Shown in pieces: positions 44,322-53,119 of a stretch of 64,000 bases of DNA. Under the pieces are notes generated by a model, which saw only the letters and a program-made list of their open reading frames with translations, searched no databases and had not been told where the DNA came from. The number at the start of each line of letters is the position of its first letter. Positions within the stretch are counted from its first letter, which is position 1. Made by a program: the position numbers and the translations under genes. The DNA comes from Bacillota bacterium (lineage in GTDB: Bacteria; Bacillota; Clostridia; Lachnospirales; Lachnospiraceae), in the NCBI GenBank assembly GCA_023435895.1, contig JAEZLH010000020.1, positions 13,094-77,093 on the forward strand. The letters are read 5' to 3'.

Positions 44322-44805
44322 AATCCTTCCTCCTTAAGATTCTTAGAGTTTTTCTAGCTCTATAAATCAAATTTGTCACTGCTGAGATACTAATCCCTAA
44401 AATCTCTCCTGCCTGTTGGTAGGAAAGTTCATTAACCAAGCAAAGCAATACTACCTGACGCTGATTCTCTGGAAGTTTCACGATTAAATCAAAAGCTGAT
44501 CTTATACTTTCCTTACGAATTATTTCATCTGTAAAGTCTTGCACCTTTATTTGATTCATCCAACTATCCTCTTGCAAATGCAATCTTCTATTTTTCTTAA
44601 TATAATCAACATAGAGGTTATGGGCAACGGTCAGTAGCCAGGATTTGATGCTTTCATTAGGGAATTGAAGAATACACAAGGCTCTAACGAAGGCTTCCTG
44701 CGTCAAATCCTCTGCTGTCTGATGATTATATATAAGACCATAGAGATATCTATAAACATAAGAGTAGTTCTCTTTATAGATTTTTATAAATAGGTCATCC
44801 TTCAA
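44314..44805 (-). CDS. ECF-type RNA polymerase sigma factor
   Basis: This 163-residue sigma-70 family protein has only regions 2 and 4. Region 2 shows YLYGLIYNHQTAEDLTQEAFVRAL and SWLLTVAHNLYVDYIKKNRR. Region 4 shows LPENQRQVVLLCLVNELSYQQAGEILGISISAVTNLIYRARKTL. The start is TTG at 44805, after GGAGGTGATGC. It is paired with the downstream anti-sigma factor and resembles the SigM-like group in layout. Target promoters cannot be assigned. Confidence 0.93.
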   Translation of the reverse strand: MKDDLFIKIYKENYSYVYRYLYGLIYNHQTAEDLTQEAFVRALCILQFPNESIKSWLLTVAHNLYVDYIKKNRRLHLQEDSWMNQIKVQDFTDEIIRKESIRSAFDLIVKLPENQRQVVLLCLVNELSYQQAGEILGISISAVTNLIYRARKTLRILRRKDYE

Positions 44806-44936
44806 AGCATCACCTCCATCTCTCTCTTTTCGTAGTGTTACTATATATACGATTAAGCTGTATAAATATCGCGCGACTCTATAAAGAATTTTTACATAAA
44901 ATCGGAACTAGATACGAATAGCATAAGGAAGGTGGA

Positions 44937-45281
44937 ATGGAGATTATTAAGATAAGTATAGGTATCGATGAATCTAAAGGTGAACGTACTGTATGTATAT
45001 TAAAACCATATGAAGAAGTCGTTAAAAGGCCTTAATTATCGATCATACGAAAGAAAGTATTAATGTACTTGCATGTTTTATTCATAATCCGGAGGGAGAA
45101 GCGAATTTCTATTGATACAATTGGCATTTACCATATTCCCGTTTATAAAGTATCTTTTAGTAATGAGTTTACAGCAACAACCATTTATAAGTATTTTAAC
45201 TTAACAATTCGATCAGGAAAAACTGATCGATTAGATGCAGATGGTCTTGATAATTGGTTCTTAACTTTCCTTAACTCATGA
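44937..45281 (+). pseudogene. Decayed IS110-family transposase, N-terminal part
   Basis: The plus strand shows the first ~110 residues of an IS110 DEDD transposase in pieces. ATG 44937 begins MEIIKISIGIDESKGERTVC and stops at 45035. The same frame resumes with IDHTKESINVL and stops again. A second frame continues GIYHIPVYKVSF and ends SGKTDRLDADGLDNWFLT. The order (GIDxSK, IYHxPV, KTDxLDA) is that of IS110. Stops, a frame change and loss of the C-terminal two thirds make it inactive. Apart from this, the 597-base gap contains only the terminator at 45315-45360. Confidence 0.8.
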
Positions 45282-45314
45282 CTTTCATTAGATAAGCGCT
45301 TACTGACAAAGCGC

Positions 45315-45360
45315 CAAAAAAGATCCGCTTGCTGAAAAGTAAACTTATCGCAAGCGGCTT
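45315..45360 (-). terminator. Terminator after the ABC exporter operon
   Basis: On the minus strand CCGCTTGC pairs with GCAAGCGG around a 17-base loop, followed by ATCTTTTTT. Confidence 0.85.
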
Positions 45361-45402
45361 TATTTTATAGAACTGCACCAAAAAACATAATAGATAGATA
45401 AA

Positions 45403-47943
45403 TTAATTAATTTCGTCACGGATTGATTCTATAATATTTAGTTTCAAAACATTTTTCATTGAATAAGCGAAGGTTATTACCAACGCAATAAATACCGAAA
45501 TAACAGTAATCAGAATAATGTTTAACGGTAGTACAAACTTAATAGTGTAATTAGTTGATAAGCTCAAATAAATCAAATATGACAGCAAGGTCGATATTGC
45601 CAGCCCCACAATCGCAGATATGCCGCAATATAACGAACACTCTAGTATCATCATTTTACGAAAATTACGTTTTCCCATACCAATTGATCTCAGAATTGAA
45701 AATTCCCTTTTTCGGATAAATATACTTGTGGCTATAGTATTAAAAACATTAAGTAAAGTTATTATAAATATTAATATTGAAAATATCTTTGTAAAAATAT
45801 TCTCAGCAGCAATCGTATTTCGCTGCGTATCATACCCTTGCGCAAAATCAGTGATACTAATATTTTGATTATTCGTATCTATAGATTTGGACATTTCTTC
45901 AAAAACTCCCTTATGGTCAGATGCCACAAATACCATTTGCACAAAATCAAATTCTTTATTAGTGTAATATTTTAACATACTGTATGGAATTATGCCATAT
46001 ATCCCATCAATATCAGTGTAATTCTTAAGTTCTATTGGCATGTCCAACAATGACATCATTTTTAAATTAAGTATTCCTTTTTTATTAGAATTTGAGTTAT
46101 TGTTGACAAAATTTAAACTAATCTGATTATTGTTAAAAATATTAACCTTTTCTACTTTATCTTTACCATCCTCATTTTTCTTTAACGTATGAATATCTGC
46201 AAATGTAACTAATGATAATTCAGAAGGATTGTAAAAGGCATTAAAAGAAACTTTGTTGTTTGATAACCACTTATTAAACCGATTGTCATCAATTACAACC
46301 AAGTTTAAATTTACGTTTTGGAGTTGATCCTTTCCATAATAATTCATGGCCGAATCGGTTAAACCAATTTTATCGATATTTACCGTTATTTCATCGTTTA
46401 ACTCTGCGAACCATGCACCTTCCTTAATCCCTTTTATTCTCGAAAATATATCAAAATAACTTAAAACTTTATCAAAAGGCATTCCATTGACAGAACATCC
46501 AATATCATAATTACATAATGAAATATCTTCTTTCAGGCAATCAGATGCATATAAACAAAAAGAACTGGATGTAATCATAAGAACAATACTTAATACTATA
46601 GATATAATAGTATAATGATACTTATTTTTAAACCTCTTGTAATTGTTTCGTACAAGTTCTGCTTCTGAACTTGTAATTATTTTGCTTTCTTTATATTTAT
46701 CTCTTTTAATAAATGATGAATTACTTTGTCGTATAGCATCAATAGCACTCATTTTTGAAGCTTTAAATGCTGGATAAAGAGCTGATATCATTACATTTAT
46801 AAGACTTAAGCAAGAAATAATAATTATTAACTTCTGGTTGATGATCAATTTAAAAACCATTTCTGCATACATCATATCCGCAATAATCTTAGCAATAGTG
46901 TGAAACGAAAAGTATATGCTTATTATTCCTATAATAACTCCAATTGGAATTGATATAATTGACAAAATAAATGCTTCGCAGAAAACCAACAACTTCATTT
47001 GTCCTTTTGTCATTCCTAATGACATTAATAGTCCATATGATTTAATTCTTTCACTTAATGATATTAAGAATGAATTACATATTAAAAGTACAGATGCTCC
47101 AACGATTACCAAAATTAGAATTGTTGCCAAGGTAACTAACATTCCCTTTATACTTTCGCCCTCTGATACACCTAACACACTAAGTAAATCCGAATTAAAA
47201 TACACATTTTCTTCAGCTATAATGCTATTAGCATACTTATATACATCGCTTGGGTTAGCGAGATTAATATACAAATTACGATTCAAGAAATCTTTGGAAT
47301 CATCATATGTCAACAAAGTATATCCTGGTGAAAAAGTAAATTCTAACGAATTAATCGTATCACATATCCCAGTTATCTTAAAATTAGCAGGGGTTTTTTC
47401 AACTATTTCCTCATCCAAACCTAAATATGACGATAATTGGCTTAATTCTTCTCCACTATTTGACTGCCGTTTACCTAATTCGAACCTAATCGAATCACCA
47501 ATCTCAATATTTAAACCAGTCGATTGAACAAAATTTTTAGTAATTAATATTTCAGAATTATTTTCAGGAAATCTGCCTTCCATTAAATTTACTGGGATAA
47601 TTTCAAAAAAATCTGCAGAAACAGACGTTAAATTTATGTATGGTTTAAATTTATTAGTACCTTCAATTTTAGCATAACCTCTATTTTCAACACCACCATA
47701 TTGCTTTATTCCTTGCTTGTCTATTAATTTTTTTAACTGATTTGAATTAGCTTTCAATACTGCCATATGCCAATTACCATTTTTTTGAATAGTGGTTTCT
47801 TTAAGAGAGAACAATAAACATGTGACAAGTAATACAACAGATGTTGTCAAGACAGTAGACAAAACAATCCCTAACACTGTAGAAAAAGTTCTTGGTTTGT
47901 TCTTTTTTAGTGAACGCACGGATAATTTAATTAATGTTTTCAT
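45403..47943 (-). CDS. FtsX-like ABC transporter permease (MacB/LolC type)
   Basis: This 846-residue protein has the two-repeat layout of large FtsX permeases. The N-terminal membrane segment (KPRTFSTVLGIVLSTVLTTS) is followed by a large outside domain, three membrane segments (about 285-400) with SLSERIKSYGLLMSLGMTKGQ, and a second N-terminal-like segment near 450. A second outside domain and three more segments follow, with RKREFSILRSIGMGKRNFRKM. Transporters of this kind move or sense peptides or extract membrane proteins. The start overlaps the ATPase stop by four bases, so the two form one complex. Confidence 0.92.
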   Translation of the reverse strand: MKTLIKLSVRSLKKNKPRTFSTVLGIVLSTVLTTSVVLLVTCLLFSLKETTIQKNGNWHMAVLKANSNQLKKLIDKQGIKQYGGVENRGYAKIEGTNKFKPYINLTSVSADFFEIIPVNLMEGRFPENNSEILITKNFVQSTGLNIEIGDSIRFELGKRQSNSGEELSQLSSYLGLDEEIVEKTPANFKITGICDTINSLEFTFSPGYTLLTYDDSKDFLNRNLYINLANPSDVYKYANSIIAEENVYFNSDLLSVLGVSEGESIKGMLVTLATILILVIVGASVLLICNSFLISLSERIKSYGLLMSLGMTKGQMKLLVFCEAFILSIISIPIGVIIGIISIYFSFHTIAKIIADMMYAEMVFKLIINQKLIIIISCLSLINVMISALYPAFKASKMSAIDAIRQSNSSFIKRDKYKESKIITSSEAELVRNNYKRFKNKYHYTIISIVLSIVLMITSSSFCLYASDCLKEDISLCNYDIGCSVNGMPFDKVLSYFDIFSRIKGIKEGAWFAELNDEITVNIDKIGLTDSAMNYYGKDQLQNVNLNLVVIDDNRFNKWLSNNKVSFNAFYNPSELSLVTFADIHTLKKNEDGKDKVEKVNIFNNNQISLNFVNNNSNSNKKGILNLKMMSLLDMPIELKNYTDIDGIYGIIPYSMLKYYTNKEFDFVQMVFVASDHKGVFEEMSKSIDTNNQNISITDFAQGYDTQRNTIAAENIFTKIFSILIFIITLLNVFNTIATSIFIRKREFSILRSIGMGKRNFRKMMILECSLYCGISAIVGLAISTLLSYLIYLSLSTNYTIKFVLPLNIILITVISVFIALVITFAYSMKNVLKLNIIESIRDEIN

Positions 47944-48620
47944 ACAACCGGCTTATCTCCTATGATTTTCCCATCACTTATTGTGATTATTCTCTTCGCT
48001 TGCATCGCAATATGCTCATCATGAGTAATTAATATAATCGTTTGACCATACTCTTCATTCAACAATTTGAAATAATCAATGATTTCGCCACTATTCTTCG
48101 AATCCAAATTACCAGTAGGCTCATCTGCTAATATAATTGAAGGATTCATTAACAATGCTCTTGCTATTGCTGTCCTTTGCTGTTGTCCCCCTGAAAGCTG
48201 ATTCGGGAAATGTTTTCTCCGTTCTGCTAATCCAAGCAGTTGTAACATGAATTCAAGTTCTTTTTTATCAACCTTTTTATTATCGAGCTTAATAGGCAAT
48301 ACAATGTTTTCTTCTACATTCAAAATCGGTACTAAATTATAAAACTGATAAATCAGACCAATTTTCTGCCTCCTTAATTCAACCAGCTTTTCCTCTTTCA
48401 AAGAAAAAAGATTGACATCGTCTATTAAGACATTTCCGCTATCAGGTTTGTCTATTCCGCCAATAAGATGTATCAAAGTTGATTTTCCCGAACCCGATTG
48501 TCCAACTATGGCTACAAACTCACCCCTTTGGACATTAAAAGATATGTTTTCTAATGCAATTACGGTATTCCCTTCCATGCCATACGTTTTGGTAAGATTA
48601 TGTATCTCTAAAATGGACAT
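47940..48620 (-). CDS. ABC transporter ATP-binding protein (MacB/LolD type)
   Basis: This 226-residue ATPase has Walker A GQSGSGKST, the Q-loop LIYQFYNLVP, the signature LSGGQQQR, Walker B IILADEPTGNLDS and the H-loop LITHDE. The LTKTYG...VIALENISF start and ADEPTGNLD are typical of the MacB/LolD group that pairs with FtsX-like permeases. It is followed with four-base overlap by its permease. Confidence 0.95.
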   Translation of the reverse strand: MSILEIHNLTKTYGMEGNTVIALENISFNVQRGEFVAIVGQSGSGKSTLIHLIGGIDKPDSGNVLIDDVNLFSLKEEKLVELRRQKIGLIYQFYNLVPILNVEENIVLPIKLDNKKVDKKELEFMLQLLGLAERRKHFPNQLSGGQQQRTAIARALLMNPSIILADEPTGNLDSKNSGEIIDYFKLLNEEYGQTIILITHDEHIAMQAKRIITISDGKIIGDKPVV

Positions 48621-48639
48621 ATACAGACTCCTCTATCTA

Positions 48640-49272
48640 TTACTTATTTTTAATGTCATATTTTGAAATAAACCTTTTTCTATCCGAAACAACTTCATTC
48701 TTATGTGCCTTTAAAATTTGAGAATACTTCTCATCGTTTGTGAAATCTTCTCCTCTTTTAATTTCTATACTAGAGTTTTCACCAGTACACAATATCCCAC
48801 CGTCAGGTTGTCCATACACCAAAAAAATATAGTATTTACCAATTCGTGGTAATGTATCATTTTCATATACAACGAACGAAGTCCCCCTTTTATTAATACC
48901 ACCTGATTTACTCAAAGAAATTGTGGATTCTTTGGTCAATTCCCCTTTAATATTGTCCTTTACGTCAATAGCATAAACGGTCTCTATAGATTCTGAATTC
49001 TCAGGATCATATTTTGTATCAATATAATCCTTTACGTAGCCAACAAACACGTAATCAGCACTTCCTACAACTTCTCTATAGGATGTTGTATCAATTGCAT
49101 ATTCACCATGAATTGTAGTTGTAGGCAATTTATCTGTTCCTAGAAGTTCTACAATTTCACTTTTTTCAAGTCTACCATCATTCATTCCATGGAATATTAT
49201 ATATACAAAAAATGAAATTGATAGTAAAATAACCGCTAAAATGGGAATGAAAATTTTCAATGATTTCTTCAT
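48640..49272 (-). CDS. Membrane-anchored extracellular protein of unknown function
   Basis: This 210-residue protein has an N-terminal membrane segment (about residues 8-28). The outside domain shows REVVGSADYVFVGYVKDYIDTKY, an acidic stretch, YAIDVKDNIKGEL and IGKYYIFLVYGQPDGGILCTG, suggesting an OB-like beta domain of the kind seen in other Firmicutes lipoprotein-like proteins. No catalytic motif is visible. It lies 19 bases ahead of the ABC ATPase and 67 after the protease gene, so it is probably part of the same operon. Confidence 0.75.
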   Translation of the reverse strand: MKKSLKIFIPILAVILLSISFFVYIIFHGMNDGRLEKSEIVELLGTDKLPTTTIHGEYAIDTTSYREVVGSADYVFVGYVKDYIDTKYDPENSESIETVYAIDVKDNIKGELTKESTISLSKSGGINKRGTSFVVYENDTLPRIGKYYIFLVYGQPDGGILCTGENSSIEIKRGEDFTNDEKYSQILKAHKNEVVSDRKRFISKYDIKNK

Positions 49273-49339
49273 TTTTTACCTACCTTTTATTTTATTAAAA
49301 ATCAAGCCATTATAAAATGGCTTGATTACAAAATTATAC

Positions 49340-49849
49340 TTAATAATTCTTATAAGCTGCGTCGTATCCATTTTTATCATCAATATCTAAAGTCGTTTGG
49401 CTATACTGACCTTGTCTCATAATGCTTCTTGGATTTACTGTATTATGACCTAGTCCTAAACAATGTCCTAACTCATGAGTAAGTGTTTTTTGAACTTCCT
49501 CACTTGAAAAAGAGTCTAGGTTATATGTATTGAGTTCCATTCTTCCCGCTTGGTAAGTTGAAGCGATAGTATCGTTTGCCTTATATATATCTTTTAAATA
49601 TACATCTTCAATTACCGTAAGTGAATCTGCTCTAATAACGCCTGGTTTATATGAATTCCATGTTTTAATTGCAGCATACCACTCTTTCATGTATGAACAA
49701 TTTCCATCCCAATCGCAATGTTTGCCACTATCAACCAAATCCCAACTATTTAATGTATATGCATAAGTTGGCACCGGTCGTATCCCAACCTCCAAGAAAA
49801 GTACTATAGAGGTGATTAGTATTACAATTTTTTTAATATAACTCTTCAT
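49340..49849 (-). CDS. Secreted matrixin-like zinc metalloprotease
   Basis: This 169-residue protein has a signal peptide (about residues 1-30, cut near TYAYT). A compact metzincin-type domain follows, with the zinc motif HELGHCLGLGH (His 125, Glu 126, His 129, His 135) and a Met-turn SIM at 142-144. Conserved features shared with its neighbour are SWDLVDSGKH-DWDGN and VIRADSLTVI. It is smaller than most matrixins and lacks a propeptide cysteine switch. The target may be a peptide handled by the nearby ABC exporter or a wall protein; this is inference from position only. Confidence 0.88.
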   Translation of the reverse strand: MKSYIKKIVILITSIVLFLEVGIRPVPTYAYTLNSWDLVDSGKHCDWDGNCSYMKEWYAAIKTWNSYKPGVIRADSLTVIEDVYLKDIYKANDTIASTYQAGRMELNTYNLDSFSSEEVQKTLTHELGHCLGLGHNTVNPRSIMRQGQYSQTTLDIDDKNGYDAAYKNY

Positions 49850-49866
49850 TTTACTCCTCCAAAATA

Positions 49867-50420
49867 TTAGTACTTTTTATATGCTTCGTCATATGATGCC
49901 TTATCATTAGCCGATAAATCTGTAACACTATTAACATATTGATACATTACATCCGTCTTAACTGATGTTTTTCCTAATCCCAATGCCATACCTAATGCGA
50001 ACATACAATCCGCCAAATTTTCATTGTCTGTTTGGCTATCCATATTATACTGGTTAAATCTTATATGCCCATTTGATGTCGTTTTTGTAACTACTGAACT
50101 AACTTCATAATAATCGGCAATATCAACGTCCTGTATCACTGATAAGCTATCAGCTCTAATTATCCCTGATTTATAAGCATTATATTTTCTTACAGCTGAT
50201 TGAAATGAATATTTATAGTTGGAATTTCCATCCCAATCTAAGTGTTTACCACTATCAACCAAGTCAAACGAATTTAGTGTCTCACTGTTCCAGCTGCCAA
50301 ACACTTTTTAGAAAAAATGTTACTTCCCATTATAATCCCGAAAACTAATAGCATACACAGAAATAAAGATGTGTTCTTTTTCACAGCAAAAAACCTTTTC
50401 TTAACTACATAATCTCTCAT
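49867..50420 (-). pseudogene. Frameshifted, catalytically dead copy of the matrixin-like protease
   Basis: ATG 50420 (GGAG upstream) encodes a signal peptide (MRDYVVKKRFFAVKKN..., hydrophobic core, ending KKCLAAGTVRH) that runs into a stop. The mature domain continues one frame over from about 50304 to 49867. One missing A in the AAAAA run near 50308 explains the shift. The domain aligns with the intact protease (LVDSGKHLDWDGN, IIRADSLSVI), but the zinc motif HELGHCLGLGH has become FALGMALGLGK, so all three zinc ligands and the Glu are lost. It arose by tandem duplication. A deliberate frameshift or a GTG start at 50304 cannot be ruled out. Confidence 0.75.
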
Positions 50421-50599
50421 TTATACTCCATTATTTTTCTATAGTTAACAATCTCCCTCATGAGTAAGTGCACTGGATTGTTAATATCTTCTTACCATAT
50501 TATATTACCAAATTAGTATTATTTTGTCAATTAATATTGTATATTTTTCCATTTTATCTTATATTTCTCCATTTTATTTTATATTTTCCATTTTTATCA

Positions 50600-51309
50600 T
50601 CCTAACTATATACTAGCCTCATATAGAACTTCATATAGAGTATGTAATATCTTTTTTCGAAAATATAACTGAACCTATAATGATCTCCGATTTAAGAGGG
50701 ACAGCACGTTAATCAAACTAAGATTAACGTTAAGGTAGTGACGATTATTCGAAATATTTTAAATTATCTATCCGAATGGATAGGAAGAAACGAATAATTA
50801 CCTTCTGGTACATTTACCATAGAGCCAGCAATCATGACCACCAGCTTAGTCGGTGGTTTGTACTGTCCCTAAAAGGGGCTTTTACCCTCTAACTGATGGA
50901 TTTTCCAACACGACTTCCAAAAAGAGTTTTTTATTGCCTCCTCATACCTGCTGACTCCACGAGTCTTTCATTATAGCTTTGTTTACCGGCTTCCCTTTCA
51001 GGGATTACTCCCTTCTTTTTTTACTGGCTCACCTGTGAAGGTGTCTATATATTTATTTAGGTTAATTTGGTCGACTTCCATGTTCATGACGAAGGATAAA
51101 TAAAGGATATTTATCCCCAAATCAATATGAAAAAGAATATTCAAAATCGCTGAAAAAGCAGGAAGACAGTTGAAACATATACATCCCTATAGTGAAGATA
51201 TTGGAAAACTTTCCACTTTTAACTTGTACCTTTTCTTAACATAGTACCATCCCACTATCAGGTGGATTAGGAACTTACACCCCTTGAAACGTTGGCACAC
51301 CGTGCGCAC
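50600..51309 (-). ncRNA. Highly structured non-coding segment, possible decayed group II intron
   Basis: No gene lies in the 996 bases between 50421 and 51416. On the minus strand the segment begins GTGCGCACGG at 51309, exactly after a terminator-like stem, followed by AAGGGGTGTAAGTTCC. Many hairpins follow: ACCACC/GGTGGT (about 50848-50868), CTATCC/GGATAG (50777-50792), CGTTAATC/GATTAACG (50711-50733), and a closing AGGGACAG/CTGTCCCT pair (50697-50704 with 50873-50880). ATATGAGGCTAG occurs at 50624-50613. A GUGCG-type start just downstream of a terminator stem is how class C group II introns sit. No domain V and no reverse transcriptase were found, so the identification is tentative. Confidence 0.35.
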
Positions 51310-51314
51310 AACAT

Positions 51315-51362
51315 AAGAGGATCGTTTATTGAAAAAATAAACTTTTCGTAAGCGATCCTCTT
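51315..51362 (-). terminator. Terminator-like stem after the amidase gene, tail displaced
   Basis: AAGAGGATCG pairs perfectly with CGATCCTCTT around 28 bases. On the minus strand, after the stem, the sequence runs ATGTT-GTGCGCAC instead of a T-run. This fits an insertion that separated the stem from its U-tail. Confidence 0.55.
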
Positions 51363-51416
51363 AAAAAACCTTAAACACTTCTACCAACTTTTTATATCCT
51401 GCATGGAAATTATCAA

Positions 51417-52187
51417 TTATTTATTTGTACCCAGAAAAACTTCAATTCCATTAGCGATTCCAGTTGCTAATTTCTTCTGATAATCAGAATTAGTAAGTTT
51501 CTTATCTTCCGCCTTATTCGTCATATATCCCATCTCAACAATAGAAACCGGAACAGATGCCCAGTTAATCCCGCTCATTGAATCTGTTTCTACTACTCCG
51601 TTATTCTTGGCACCGGTTGCTTTACATAAGGAATTTAACACTGCCTCTGAAAGCTTCTTACTGCTTTTATAGTTTTTCTTGCAATATGGATTGTTCTTAG
51701 TCTGACAAAGAGTTTCCGCACCATATACTTTCGTACTCTTAGAACCATTGCAATGGATTCTTACAAATGCATCCGCATGATTTTGATTTGCTATTTTAGC
51801 ACGCTCTACATTGCTAATGTTCACATCATTTTTGGTTCTGATCATAACAATACGATATCCCTTTTTCTTCAATATAGCTTCTAACTTTTTTGCCACATCC
51901 AAATTCACCTGATATTCTGGAACTCTGGTGTATTTACCCTGTGTTCCTGACGATACTTTAGCCTTCTTTTTTTTAGCACCCGGACCTATGGGTTCCAAAT
52001 TCTTGTTCGCATGAAGTTGATGTCCTGCATCAATTACAATCGTATAATCTCTGTTCTTTTTCTTGCTTTTCTTTGTTTCAGCTGACACAACTTTAGGATT
52101 GTCCAAGGAATAAATACTGCTTTCTACTGTAAATATTATCCCTACAAGTATCGCAAATACTATGATAGCTATCTTTTTGTTATTCAA
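51417..52187 (-). CDS. N-acetylmuramoyl-L-alanine amidase (Amidase_3)
   Basis: This 256-residue exported zinc amidase cuts the bond between muramic acid and the stem peptide. It has an N-terminal signal/membrane segment (about residues 4-24), then the catalytic domain from DYTIVIDAGHQLH (first zinc His). VPEYQVNLDVAKKLEAILKKKGY (Glu ligand), FVRIHCNGS (second His) and SIVEMGYMTNKAED (catalytic Glu) follow. The TTG at 52187 is preferred, eight bases after GGAGG; the GTG at 52202 has the site inside the gene. Confidence 0.92.
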   Translation of the reverse strand: MNNKKIAIIVFAILVGIIFTVESSIYSLDNPKVVSAETKKSKKKNRDYTIVIDAGHQLHANKNLEPIGPGAKKKKAKVSSGTQGKYTRVPEYQVNLDVAKKLEAILKKKGYRIVMIRTKNDVNISNVERAKIANQNHADAFVRIHCNGSKSTKVYGAETLCQTKNNPYCKKNYKSSKKLSEAVLNSLCKATGAKNNGVVETDSMSGINWASVPVSIVEMGYMTNKAEDKKLTNSDYQKKLATGIANGIEVFLGTNK

Positions 52188-52330
52188 ATCTCCATCCTCC
52201 ACGCCATAGTTTTATTTATGTAACTTTGTGTAAATTTTACCATATAACGCTGTTATGTCAACAAATAACAATAGCATGTATGTTTATATCATATCGTAAT
52301 CTAAATACTTAATTTTTATCCTTATTGTTA

Positions 52331-53005
52331 TTATTCCTCTACAAAGCGACCATCTTCTATCTTTAGTATATAATCAGCACCACTCGCTACGTGGGCATCA
52401 TGGGTTACTACAAGACATGTTTTATTATATTTTCTATTCATATAATGTAACAACTCCATTACCTCATCGCTCGTTTTCTGATCTAAATTTCCTGTAGGTT
52501 CATCACATAATATGATAGATGGATCATTGGCCAAAGCCCTTGCAATTGCTACACGCTGCTGTTCTCCTCCGCTAAGTTGGGATGGCATATGTTTAGCACG
52601 GTCATTGATTCCAAGTTGTACCATCAACTCATTGATATAAGTTTCATTTACTTTTCCTGAAGCCAGTAGAATCGGCAATACTATGTTTTCTTTTACGTTT
52701 AATTCCTGAATCAGGCAGAAGTTTTGAAAGACAAACCCGATTTCCTCACGTCTAACTTTAGCCAATTGTTTTTCAGAACAGGTATTAAGGTTAATATCGC
52801 GAATGAACACCTCTCCTTCTGATGGAATATCTAATGCACCAAACATATGCATCAATGTTGATTTTCCGCTTCCACTTGTTCCAGTTAAAGCCACAAAACT
52901 CCCACTTTTTATTGATATATTCACATTCTTTACAGCCTCAACCGTATATTCACCCATTTTATATATTTTACTTAAATGGTTTGTTCTAAGTGCTATGTTA
53001 TCCAT
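52331..53005 (-). CDS. ABC transporter ATP-binding protein (MacB/LolD type), partner permease broken
   Basis: This 224-residue intact ATPase has Walker A GTSGSGKST, the Q-loop FVFQNFCLIQ, the signature LSGGEQQR, Walker B IILCDEPTGNLDQ and the H-loop VVTHDA. Its own FtsX-like permease, encoded upstream at 53120-53988, is truncated and frameshifted, so this subunit is an orphan unless it works with another permease. The ATG at 53005 follows CGGAG. Confidence 0.93.
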   Translation of the reverse strand: MDNIALRTNHLSKIYKMGEYTVEAVKNVNISIKSGSFVALTGTSGSGKSTLMHMFGALDIPSEGEVFIRDINLNTCSEKQLAKVRREEIGFVFQNFCLIQELNVKENIVLPILLASGKVNETYINELMVQLGINDRAKHMPSQLSGGEQQRVAIARALANDPSIILCDEPTGNLDQKTSDEVMELLHYMNRKYNKTCLVVTHDAHVASGADYILKIEDGRFVEE

Positions 53006-53119
53006 ACTTTAACTCCGTTCCTGCACACAATTTTTGTGCATATAAAGCTTGCGCCGAAGAATACGCAGGCACAAACTTCGTGAGTAAAAGATTTACCATC
53101 CACTCTTTACCCCTCCTGA

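Noticed and set aside
45063..45281. 72-residue plus-strand frame as an independent gene
   Set aside because: It is the second piece of the decayed IS110 transposase, and its first part is out of frame with the family.
50690..50900. IS200/IS605 end or TnpB guide RNA at the ACCACC/GGTGGT hairpin
   Set aside because: No tnpA or tnpB remnant is readable on either side, and the hairpin sits inside a larger nested fold, so an intron-like or unknown RNA fits better.
52993..53103. 36-residue cysteine-containing frame between the broken FtsX gene and its ATPase
   Set aside because: It has a good AGGAGGGG site and GTG start, but it overlaps the ATPase start, has no recognisable motif, and the same bases form a hairpin. 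Coding cannot be supported.
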